Source: Symbiodinium natans (Eukaryota; Sar; Dinophyceae; Suessiales; Symbiodiniaceae). Taken from it: a stretch of DNA of 64,000 nt. A program made the translations under genes and the position numbers. Of this stretch, positions 39,201 to 51,200 are shown piece after piece (positions within the stretch are counted from its first letter, which is position 1; each line of letters begins with the position of its first letter). The notes beneath the pieces were generated by a model. The model ran no database searches, had not been told where the DNA came from, and worked only from the letters and a program-made list of their open reading frames with translations. The stretch spans positions 236,501 through 300,500 of the forward strand of contig CAJNDS010002272.1 in the NCBI GenBank assembly GCA_905221605.1. Direction: 5' to 3'.

Positions 39201-42200
39201 TGCCCCAAACTGCGAGAACAAAGGGGAGGAGTGGAAAGAATTCTGCGGGGTCCCTAAGTCGTCGATTGAGAAGACCGACGTCATCAAATTTGATGGGGTC
39301 GAGCAGCGGGGCATCTGCAGTCAGTACCATCAGGACAGGTATCTGGATCAAATCTTCCGGACCATAGGCACCACGAACACCTTCTTTGTGGAGTTTGGAG
39401 CGCGTAGGCCAGAGGTCCTCAACTCCGCGCACTTCCGCATGAATTGCGGTTGGTCGGGTCTGCTCATGGACGGTGCGCCGGGAGGCGCCGCCAACGGGGC
39501 CTGTCCGGACTGCCCTGGGCAGGAACTCCTCGATGCACCGGACGATGCCCCAGTGCGTCTTCGCCAGGCCTTCATGACGGCAGACAACATCAACGACCAC
39601 TTCGAGAAGAACAAAGTGCCCTGTGAGTTCGACCTTCTCACGGTGGATGTGGACAAGAATGACTACTGGCTTGTGAAGGCCTTGGACTTCAGCCGCTTCA
39701 GGCCTCGTGTAGTCGCTATTGAGTTCAGCAGCTACTTCAAGAGTGACGAGAAGAAGGTGAACTCCTACATAGAAGATGCGGTCTGGCACATGTGGGACAT
39801 CACTGGGGCCTCACTCGCGGCTTTGAACGACCTGATGAGGGCCAAGGGCTACCAACTCGTGGCGCAGGTTGCTGGCGAACATGGTCTCTGGGTCCTAGGC
39901 AGCGAGATGAACGAGGAAGACAAGGGCATGGAGGTTCCCGAGACAGTCGAGGAAAGCTGGCAGTGGCAGGGCCGGCTCGAGGGGAAGCCTGCCGAGAACT
40001 TCGAGGACGTGGACCCTCCTTGTGAGGACTTCGGATGTGCTACCTCCGAAGCATCCTGTCCTGAGTGAAGAAGTTATGAAGGGAAGACGCCCCCCCTCTC
40101 CTTTCCCGTTTTGATATCTCTTTTAATCTCGTAAAGTGCACGAGAGCTTTGGGTTTCTCTTTTTGGTATTTGAGGTACGTATACATGTGGCAAGGCCCCT
40201 ATAGACATACCTTGAGGATATACCATGTCTTTGCGATACCCTGCAATGCACCCCGGTATGTCTCACGGAGTTTTGGGGAAGAACCGAAGCTCAAGGGCTG
40301 ATGGCCCTGCGTATTTTAAGACCATACATGCCTTGGGCAACCATCACCGCGCGAATGCCCCCTAAACTGGGACCAAGTTTGCTGCGGCTTAGATGCAAGG
40401 CTCTCGACTCAAAATGGTGCGCGCGTGTCGGGGGTCACGCTTGCTTCTTCAGGAAGTCCGTGTGTAGTCGCAGTTGCCAGAGTTATGGAGTCGCGAGTGG
40501 AGGCGCTAGGGGAGGTCCGGGAAGGTCACATGGGTGAGGTTCAGCCGGACACATCCAATGGTCCCAAAACCGACTCAAGATTCGAGTTGTAGCTCTGGGT
40601 TTATGTAGGGGTTTCATTCTTGTTCAGTGCTGCTAGACCTAAACTCCTACAGAACCCTCGAAACCCAAAACCCAAAACCCTAAACCCTAAACCCTAAACC
40701 CTAAACCCTAAACCCTAAACCCTAAACCCTAAACCCTAAACCCTAAACCCTAAGCCACCCTCTAAACCCTAATGGGGCAACTGAGGTGGCAAAGTTCCTG
40801 CTGATTGCTGCAGCTTTCCGCTGCATCAAGCGGGGTGCCTGGCTGGGGGGGGGGGGGGGGGGGGGGGGTAGGGTTTAGGGTTGAGGGTTGAGGTGAGGGT
40901 TGAGGGTTTAGTGTTTTAGGGTTGAGGGTTTGAGGGTTGATGGTTTTGGGGTTGGGGTTTGGGGTTTGGGTTTTGGGTTTTGGGTGTTGGGGTTTGGTGT
41001 TTGGGGTTTGGGGTTTGGGTTTTGGGGTTTTGGGGTTTGGGGTTTGGGTTTGGGGTATTGGCTGTTTGGGTTTGGGTTTGGGTTTGGGGTTTGGGTTTTG
41101 GGTTTTGGGTTGGTGTGGTTTTTTTTTTTTTGTGGGGTTGGGTTTTGGGTTTGGGGTTTGGGTTTGGGGTGGGTTTGGGGTTTGGAGTTTGGGGTTTGGG
41201 GTTTGGGGTTTGTGGTTTGGGGTTTGGGGTTTTTGGTTTTGGGTTTGGTTTTGGGGTTTGGGGTTTGGGTTTGGGGTTTGGGGTTTGGGTTTGGGTTTGG
41301 GTGTTTGGGGTTTGGGGGTTTGGGGTTGGGTTGGGGTTTGGGGTTTGGGTTTTGGGGTTTGGGTTTGGGGTTGGGTTGGGGTTTGAGGGGTTTGGGGGTT
41401 TGGGGCTGGGGGTTTGGGGTTTGTTGGGTTTGGGTTTCGGGGTTGGGTTTGGGGTTTGGGGTTGGGGTTGGGGTTTGGGTTGGGGTTGGGGTTTGGGGTT
41501 TGGGGTTTGGGGGGGGTTTGGGGTTGGGGTTGGGGGTTTGGGTTGGGGTTTGGGGTTTGGGGTTTGGGGTTTGGGTTGGGGGTTGGGGGTTTGGGGTTTG
41601 GGGGGGGTTTGGGGTTTGGGGTTTGGGTTTTGGGGTTTGGGGTTTGGGGTTTGGGGTTTGGGGGGGTTTGTTTTGGGGTTTTTGGGGTTTGTTTGGGTTT
41701 GGGGTTTGGGGTTTGGGGGGTTTGGGGTTGGGGGGTTTGGGGTTTGTTGGGTTTTTTGGTTTGGGGTTGGGGTTTGGGTTTTGGGTTTGGGGTTTGGGGT
41801 TTGGGGGGTTTGGGTTTTTGGGGTGGGTTTGGGGTTTGGGGGGGTTTGGGGTTTGGGGTTTGGGGTTTGGGTTTGGGGTTTTGGGGTTTGGGGTTTGGGG
41901 TTTGGGGTTGGGGTTTTTGGGGTTTTGGGGTTGGGGGTTTGGGGTTTGGGGTTTGGGGTTTGGGGTTGGGGTTGGGGTTTGGGGTTTGGGGTTTGGGGTT
42001 TGGGGTTTGGGGTTTGGGGTTTGGGGTTTGGGTTTGGGGTTTGGGTTTGGGGTTTGGGGTTTGGGTTTGGGGTTTGGGTTTGGGGTTTGGGTTGGGGTGG
42101 GGTTTGGGGGGGGTTGGGTTTGGGGTTGGGGGGGGTTGGGGTTTGGGGTTTGGGGTTTGGGTTTTGGGGTTTGGGGTTTGGGGTTTGGGGTTTGGGTTTG

Positions 42201-45200
42201 GGTTTGGGGGGGTTTGGGGTTTGGGGTTTGGGGTTTGGGGTTTGGGGTTTGGGGTTTGGGGTTTGGGGTTTGGGGTTTGGGGTTTGGGTTTTGGGGGGGT
42301 TGGGGTTTGGGGTTTGGGGGTTTGGGGTTTTTTGGGGTTTGGGGTTGGGGTTTGGGGTTTGGGGGTTGGGTTTGGGGTTTGGGGTTTGGGGTTTGGGGTT
42401 TGGGGTTTGGGGTTTGGGGTTTGGGGTTTGGGGTTTGGGGTTTGGGGTTTGGGTTTGGGGTTTGGGGTTTGGGGTTTGGGGTTTGGGGTTGGGGTTTTGG
42501 GTTTGGGGTTTGGGGGGTTTTGGGGTTTGTTTGGGGTTTGGGGGGGTTGGGGTTTGGGGTTTTGGGTTGGGTTTGGGGTTTGGGGTTTTGGGGTTTGGGG
42601 GGGGTTTGGGTTGGGGGGTTTGGGGTTTGGGGTTGGGGTTGGGGTTTGGGGTTTGGGGTTTTGGGGTTTGGGGTTTGGGGTTTGGGGGTTGGGGTTTTGG
42701 GGGTTTGGGGTTTGGGGTTTGGGGTTTGGGTTTTTTTTTTTTGGGGTTTGGGGTTTGGGGTTTGGGGTTTGGGGTTTGGGGTTTGGGGTTTGGGGGTTTG
42801 GGGTTTGGGGTTTGGGGTTTTGGGGTTTGGGGGGGTTGGGGTTTGGGGTTTGGGGTTTGGGGTTTGGGGTTTGGGGTTTGGGGGTTTGGGGTTTGGGGGT
42901 TTGGGGTTTGGGGTTTGGGGTTTGGGGGGGTTTGGGGTTTGGGGTTTGGGGTTTGGGGTTTGGGGTTTGGGGTTTGGGGTTGGGGTTTGGGGGGTTTGGG
43001 GTTTGGGGTTTGGGGTTGGGGTTTGGGGTTTGGGGTTTTTGGGGTTTGGGGTTTGGGGGGGTTTGGGGGTTTGGGGTTTGGGGTTTGGGGGTTGGGGTTT
43101 GGGGTTTGGGGGTTTGGGGTTTGGGGTTTTGGGGTTGGGGGTTTGGGGTTTGGGGTTTGGGGGTTGGGGTTTGGGGTTTGGGGTTTGTTGGGGTTTGGGG
43201 GTTTTGGGGTTTGGGGTTTTGGGGTTTGGGGTTTGGGGTTGGGGTTTGGGGTTTGGGGGGGGTTTGGGGTTTGGGTTTGGGGTTGGGGTTTGGGGTTTGG
43301 GGTTTGGGGTTTGGGGTTTGGGGTTTGGGGTTTGGGGTTTTGGGGTTGGGGGTTTGGGGTTTGGGGTTTGGGGTTTTTTTTTGGGGTTTGGGGTTTGGGG
43401 TTTGGGGTTTGGGGTTTTGGGGTTGGGGTTTGGGGTTTGGGGTTGGGGTTTGGGGTTTGGGGTTTGGGGTTTGGGGTTTGGGGTTTTGGGGTTTGGGGTT
43501 TGGGGTTTGGGGTTTTGGGGTTTTGGGGTTGGGGTTTGGGGTTTGGGGTTTGGGGTTTGGGGTTGGGGTTTGGGGGGGGGGTTTGGGGTTTGGGGTTTGG
43601 GGGGGGGTTGGGGTTTGGGGTTGGGGTTTGGGGTTTGGGTTTGGGGGTTTGGGGGTTGGGGTTTGGGGGGGTTTGGGGTTGGGGTTTGGGGTTTGGGGTT
43701 TGGGGTTTGGGGTTTGGGGTTGGGGGTTTGGGGTTGGGGTTTGGGGGTTGGGTGGGGTTTGGGGTTTGGGGGTTTGGGGGGGTTGGGGTTTGGGGTTTGG
43801 GTTTGGGGGTTGGGGTTTGGGTTGGTTTGGGGTTTTGGGGGTTGGGGTTTGGGGTTTGGGGTTGGGGTTTGGGGTTTGGGGTTTGGGGTTTGGGGTTTGG
43901 GGTTTGGGGTTTGGGGTTTGGGGTTTGGGGTTTGGGGTTTGGGGTTTGGGGTTTGGGGTTTGGGGTTTGGAGGCGGTACAGCAGGGCGTGAGGTTGTTGC
44001 TTTCGGAAGTGCTTATGGGCTTCGACTGGGGATTGTCACAGTTTTTGCTGATTCAGACCGATTCAGACCAGACATTATGTGCTGGTGTAGGTTGATTCAG
44101 AGGGAAAGGACGAGAGTGAGAGAGAGAGAGAGAAGGGGAGCGGGAGAGGGAGAGGGAGGGGGAGGGGGAGGGGGAGGGGGAGAGGGAGAGGGAGAGGGAG
44201 AGAGTTCAGATACCCTAAGGCTCGAAATTCTGTTAGGAGTTCTGGGTCCAAGAGCCGTGCTTTGTGAGTTGTTCCTTTCGCCATTTCGTGCCTAGAGTGG
44301 CAGCGTTTTGGGAGGTGGGGGGGTGCACACAGGTCCTCCACCCCCAGAAACATCCCTTTACCTGTGCCTTGCTGAGTCGTTGGCCGGTGTCTCTGCTGAG
44401 TTGTTCTAAGTTCAGGTGGGCTTTGGGTTTCTATCATAGTCTATATCCCTTCCACATCAGGACCCCTTCCTTAAATCAAGAGAAACTTACGGTACTTGAA
44501 TGAAGGAGGGAATGAAGGCATAAGGAAAGTGGCACGGTGAGACCACCCTGATTCTTGGTCGCGCCTTCATACATTCAGAGGTTGGGGTTTAGGGGGGTTT
44601 AGGGTTTGGGGTCTAGGGTAGGGTTTCTGTTGAACTACAAATGACAAGTCACGCGCAAAGAAGCTCTCATGTCGAGTTGGTGTATGGAACTGCTTAGGAA
44701 CTTGTCATGCCCCCAGTGAGAGCAAAGCGATTTCACAAAGTAGCAATATACTTAGAACACGTCACTGAACATAAACCCTAAACCCTAAACCCGAAACCCC
44801 AAACCCTAAACCCTAAACCCTAAACCCTAAACCCTAAACCCTAAACCCTAAACTGGGGTTTCCGATATAGGGGTAGGGATTCTATTCTTAAAAGGGGTAT
44901 TTTATTTAGAGACAGGGGACCCCCACATGACGGGCTCTCAAGAAGCTCTGAAATGCAAGAACCCCCCCCCCCCCCACCCCACAAAAAAAGGCCGCCTTAG
45001 GATTTAGGGTTTAGGGTTTAGGGTTTAGGGTTTAGGTTCCCTGAACCCATACTCCCAAGCAACAAAAAGACAACAAAGGGTCGACACTGCGTCCCCCTCA
45101 CAAACCCGTACGTAGAGGATGGCTGAAGCCGAGGGAGGACACCTTCGAAGGGTTTAGGGTTTAGGGTTTCGGGTTTAGGGTTTAGGGTTAGCAAAGCAGG

Positions 45201-48200
45201 CGCGCTGCTAGATTGTACCATCTTAACCCAACCTCCCCTCCCCTCCTGCCCTCCTACCAAACAGGAAAAGCACAGACACCCCGAGAGGGAGTCGCAGTCC
45301 CAAGTTGGAGAGCACTGAACCCTAAACCCTAAACGGGTATTAGGTGTTGAGGGTCTAGGGCTTTAGGGTTTAGGGTTTAGGGTTTAAGGTTTAGGGTTTA
45401 GGGTTTAGGGTTTAGGGTTTAGGATGACAGCCTCAAGCCCAAGCCCGGCTCTTTTTTGGAAACCAGGCCCGCCGCCTGTATTGCCGCCTTTCTCTCGATC
45501 AAGAGCCCCTTCCAGCTGCTTGGCCCAGTGGGTTTAGGGTTTAGGGCTTCGGGTAAACCCTAAACCCTAAACCCTAAACCCTAAACCCTAAACCCTAAAC
45601 CCTAAACCCTAGGCAAATCGATGAGTACCAGCCCACACACCCCAGGGCTCCAGTGTGTTCTGATGTTGCTCTCAGAGAGCTGCTCAAACTTGTCTGGGCA
45701 ATGGCTGGCTGAACCCTACACCCCTGATTTGGGGTTTAGGGTTTAGGGTTTAGGGTTTAGGGTTTAGGGTTTGGGTTTAGGGTTCAAGGTTCAGGGTTTA
45801 GGGTTGAGGTCGGCGGCCGAGGCTTGTGTTGAAACAGGGCTCAGGTTCTAGAATATCAGAGTTCCCACAATGCAAGCCCTCCTCCTAAAACCCCAGTTCC
45901 TAACTAGGCGCTGAGTTTCAGACTCCAAACCCCAAGTATCCCAGATGCTACTTTTCAGTATCCTTAAACCCTCCCCCCCCTCAAAAAATGATAAAAGATA
46001 AACAATAACCTTCAGCACGCCCAAATATATTTGAGCCTTGAAACATTCCTGAAAACCCTACAACCCGCAGTCCGCCTAAACCCTAAGCCCTAAGCCCTAA
46101 ACCCTAAACCCCAAACCCTAAACCCTAAACTCTAAACCCTAAACCCTAAACCCTAAACCCAAAACCCAAAACCCTAAACCCTAAACCCTAAACCCTAAAC
46201 CCTAAACCCTAAACCCTAAACCCTAAACCCTAAACCCTAAACCGCAGGCAGTCGGTCAACGAAAGTAAGGACAAGGGCAAGGCGCCAGCCTCTCACTGTG
46301 CAGTTCCGGGGTTTAGGGTTTAGGGTTTGGGGTTTGGGGTTTGGGGTTTGGGGTTTGGGGTTTGGGGTTTGGGGTTTGGGGTTTGGGGTTTGGGGTTTGG
46401 GGCACGCAAGTGGGGCGTGGGGTTTATGGGTTAGGGACACGGTAGAGCCCAATCATGGCCAATGGAAACTGGTTGTAAGCTCCTGAACAAGAACCCGGAT
46501 TCAATCTTCAACTCTCTAATGTTGAACCCATTTTGGGATAGGGCTTTTGGGGCTTGGGGTTATAGTCTTTTGTGTTTGTTGCGCTTGAAGGGATCTGGCG
46601 TTTATTTTGGTTTGGGCTTTAGACTTGTTCTTAGGTTGATGGGCTTTTGGGGTTGTTTAGGGTTTGGGGTTTAGGGGTTTAGGGCTTATGGAGAGTTAGA
46701 GGCTTCTCAGGTTGAGTGAGTTAAGGCCTTAACGCATCTGAGTCGGACTCTGTTGTCTCAGGGACCTAGGGGGGGCGTGGACTTGCGCAGATCTTTTACT
46801 TGGATGTCTTGTTTTGGGTCAAGGGCTTGCGAATATCCAACCCTGAAGATGAGACCATGTACAGGTACCGGGTTTAGGGTTTAGGGTTTAGGGTTTAGGG
46901 TTTAGGGTTTAGGGTTTAGGGTACCCTAAACCCTAAACCCTAAACCCAGTAGGTCCCCATGGTGGCCTCTCCTCTGGGAACTTTTTTGGGGTTCAGGTTT
47001 AGGGGATCAAGGGTTTCATCATGTAGGTGTTTCGAGCTGTCTTGGGCAAACCCTAAGCCCTAAGCCCTAAGCCCTAAGCCCTAAGCCCTCTAAACCCTAA
47101 ACCCTAAACCCTAAACCCTAAACCCTAAACCCTAAACCCTAAACCCTAAACCCTAAACCCTAAACCCCTAAACCCTAAACCCCCCTAAAACCCTCCCCCC
47201 CCCCCCCCCCCCCAAACAGGTGACGGGCAAGGACTACTTCAACAAGGGTTTTGCATCCGATCACCTTACGATGATCCAGGCCTGGCTCTTTTTCCTGCAG
47301 CTGCGCGAACCCCGCCTTGCCCGGGTTTAGGGTTTAGGGTTTAGGGTTTAGGGTTTAGGGTTTAGGGTTTCGGGTTTGGGGTTTAGGGTTTAGGGTTTAG
47401 GGTTTAGGGTTTAGGGTTTAGGGTTTAGGGTTTAGGACCCCATGAAGTGTCAATCTTGCAGACGAAGGCTTTTGAGAGCAACACAGACCGTAAGCCCTAC
47501 ACCCTAAGCAGCCTTTGTGTGACAAGGGGCTTAGGGTCTGCCAGGCCCTGAGCCCTGTCAGAGCTTCCCCCGATGGAAGACGAGTCTGAGGCTTTAGGGT
47601 TTACGGCTTGGTCAATTTAGCGATTCGGGGTTTCTAAGCCAATTCAGGGTCCTTAGCACGGGTTATTTTAGATATCGGGTTTCGGGTGTAGGGTTCATGG
47701 GGTAGGGTTGAGATGTCGCGACCGGCTTCGCAGGGTTTTTAGAGGCCCACCCCCCTTCAACTCCCCGAGCTGGGAATGAACCTCCGCGTGGGGTTTAGGG
47801 TTTGGGGTTTAGGGTTTAGGGTTTGGGGGTTTCGGGTTTAGGGTTAGGGTTCCCTAATCCCTAAACCCGGACCCTAAACCCCAAACCCTAAACACTAAAC
47901 CTTAATCTTATTCCTAACCTGCAACAACCTTTAAACCCTGAATCCTAAACCCTAAACCCTAAACCCTAAACCCTAAACCCTAAACCCTAAACCCTAAACC
48001 CTAAACCCTAAACCCTACGTAAATCCTCACCCTAAATCCTTGGCAGCCCAGTGGTGCCCTTTTCCCCTTTTTTTGGGGTTCAAGGTTCCCTGATAACCTT
48101 ATATGGACCCTGGCAGTGGACCCCGAAACCCGAAGCCCTCAACCTCCAAGCTCCAAAACATCTAGAGAGACGGAGAACAGACAGAGAGGGAGAATGAGAG

Positions 48201-51200
48201 AGAGAGAGAGAGAGACAGCAAAACCCTATGTAAGCCCCAAACCCCAGAAACCTTGGCTCCAGAAGCCCTTGTCCCCGGTACACCATTTTTTTTGCCCGTC
48301 TTAACCCCGAACCCTATTAACTCCAGAGCCCTTGCAGCCCCTAAGCCCTAAAACCCTAAACCCTAAACCCTTAACCCCCTAGCCCTAAACCCTAAACCCT
48401 ACAGCACGAGAGAAACCCGAAGCTCGCAGCCTCCAAGAGCATGCAATGGTTGCTGTACTGGTGCCTGGCCTGCGTCCAACACGCGGCACACTTCGAGCCG
48501 GAGGACAGAACGCTTCCCGAGGCCGTTGAGGGCTAGGTTCCGGGTTCAGGGCTAGGTTTTAGGGTTTGGGTTTAGGGTTTAGGGGTAAGTGCTTAGGGTT
48601 TAGGGTTTTGGCCAAAAGCCCTCCTAATCAGGGCTGTTCGTATCAGGGGGGCAACATCCCAACCCTGAACCCCTAAAGTCCTAAACCCGAAGCCTTCGGA
48701 CGCCAAGTCGTAAACCCGAGGCTCCAAACCGTACACCAGGGGCTGTCGTCGAAGTAGGAGGGGTCCGGGGTTTCGGGTCTAGGGTTTAGGGTTTGGGCGA
48801 GCCACCCTAGTCCCCAAAAAGACCGAGAGCCTGAAACACCAACCCTACATTCCTAAAGATCCTAAAGCTCTAAATAACTTCCCCCAAACGCTGATGCTCT
48901 GGAGTGGCCGCCTCCTTTTTCACGTAGAATGTCTCGGAGGTCTCGACATCATGTCAGGTACGGTACAGGAGGGAAGAGGCGAAAGAGAGCGAAAAAGAGC
49001 GAGAGAGAGAGAGAGCGAGAGAGAGAGAGAGAGAGAGAAAGCGCGACCGAGAGTGAGAGATACAAGAAAGAGAGAAATTACAACAGAAAGGAGAAAGACA
49101 GAAGAGGGCGATTCCACAACAGAACACACAGGAAGAATTTGTTTATAATATTAATATTAATATATATATATACATATATATATATATATGCATAGTTAAA
49201 ATCAAAAGGAATACATAAACAAATATAACTAAAAATACAAACACATATATATATATATATATACACATACTATTTACATAGAGAAAACCCGAGAGAACAG
49301 CAACAACCCAGCAAGACACAGAACGAAACACGGGAACCGAAACAAGACAACCCTGATTTTTGTCTTGAGCCCACCAAGACCAAAAAACCCACGCACGTCA
49401 AAAGCTCAAAGGACCTGGAGTTGGACCCGCGGATGCTTCAAGAACAGGAGGCTGCTTGCCAAGAATGCTTTTACGGAGTTCTATAGAGTTTAGATTGCCT
49501 GAACTTACACCTCAAACCCTAAACCCTAAACCCAAGTGGTTTAGGGCTCTCGGGGCTCTGAGGGTTTAGGCCTTCTTCTCCCTAAACCAGTTCGGGTTCA
49601 AGAAATTAAGTTCTGAGGGTCTCCCAAACCCCTCCCCCCTTCCCCCCCCACCTCACCCTGCCCGGACTTTTGGGGGAGGCTTTGAGGGGTCCCCATGGAC
49701 TGAAATTTCGAGGTCTTGAAAACTCAAGTTCGGTGGACATCGATGTAGCTTGCCATCTTTGGCGCGGCCCCTTTGGGTCCTTTAGGAGGATCCCTTTCTG
49801 TCATTAGGTGCAGAAGGTGCGTGCCAAGACGAAGAATCCATTCTTGGCCCAGTTCATGGAAGGCTGGGACTTTTGTGGGGTCCGGACGTCCGTACCCCTT
49901 CATCCAAGCCATGGTGGATGAACTCGGACCCAGAGCACGCCCCTTATTTCCATTTTTTAGGGTTGGGGTTCCCATTTCAGCCCCTTAACACCAAAAAGGG
50001 CACCCTTTTTCTTCCTAGGTTACTCCCGGGTCTAGTGGATGTCTGCGTAAAGGCTAAAGTCAAGGGCTCCCCCCCCTAGTGACACCCATACTTCCTTTCT
50101 TCGTAGGTTTAGCTTTGAGAGGTGTACCGTGGGTATTCCTTGGTTGCCGTGGAACCTAACCTTAAACCCTGACATAAACCCTTTACGGGGGTTATGTAGG
50201 ATACCTCGTTCGCCTGTTCCCTGCTAAGTGGTTCCCATTGCCAGGCTGCTGGCGGCTAAGCCACGCTCGGCAAGACGTGTCCCTCGATTTGAGCGACCCG
50301 AAGCCTAAACCCAAAGTTTAATTTGGGATGTTCTACCTTATGCTAACATAACAGTCCTTAATAGGGCTTGTATAGCGGGGTACAAAATGAGGGTTAGCCC
50401 AGGCGAACCCTGCGGGGCACTGGAAAAGCACTTGCGCCCTTTCGGCTTTAAAGAAACCACCCCCCCCCCCCCCCCCCAACAATCCCCCAACAGCAGTCGG
50501 GGGTTACCTTTGCCCTAAACCTTAAACCTTAAACCCTAAACCCTAAACCCCCTAAACCCTAAACCCTAAACTCTAAACCCCTAAACCCTAAACCCTAAAC
50601 CCTAAACCCTAAACCCCTTATGCTCCGATGGGACGAGGTCGGGTCCTTTGGCCGCCGGCCTCTGCGTCGATCCGGAGGCTCCCGAGCCTGCAAGGGTGCG
50701 ATCCGTGCGGCCGCTGCAACCTGGGCCATGTAGGGTCTTCAGGGTTTAGGGTTTGGGGTCTGGGGTTTAGGGTTTAGGGTTTAGGGTCTAGGGTCTACGG
50801 TTTAGGGCTTATACAGACATCTAGGATGTCCTGAGGTGCACCTTCCCCTTTTGAGGAGTTTTGGTCCCTTTTTTTGATACATCCCAAGTTCAGCAAACGA
50901 ATAAGGCGCCCTATGTCTTTCATGTTTTGCGGGAAATTGGCAGGCTCAGGACTCCTTGGGAAGTTGTTCGGGTTGGCAAACCGAAACCACTTCTGAACAG
51001 GAACATCATCCTAAATCTTGCAAAAACACGGCCAGGCATGGGGGGGCAGTAAGGTTCTTTCTATTCAAACCCTGTAAAGTGGGGCGCAGATTGAGGAACT
51101 AAGACATCTGCGGAGCAAAGCTGAGGTAGGCTAGGACCGGAAGTAGACCCTTTTTTCCTTTTTTGGGGTTTGGGGTTCCCTTATAATCCCCTTAAAACCC

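Noticed and set aside
39109-39789. 226-codon frame on the - strand
   Set aside because: Shadow of the FkbM-like gene, whose + frame carries the family motifs.
40930-44295. Open frames of 893, 1010 and 1121 codons, Gly/Phe/Trp/Leu-rich
   Set aside because: All three come from the TTTGGGG array, which has no stop in any + frame. No motif and no non-repeat core.
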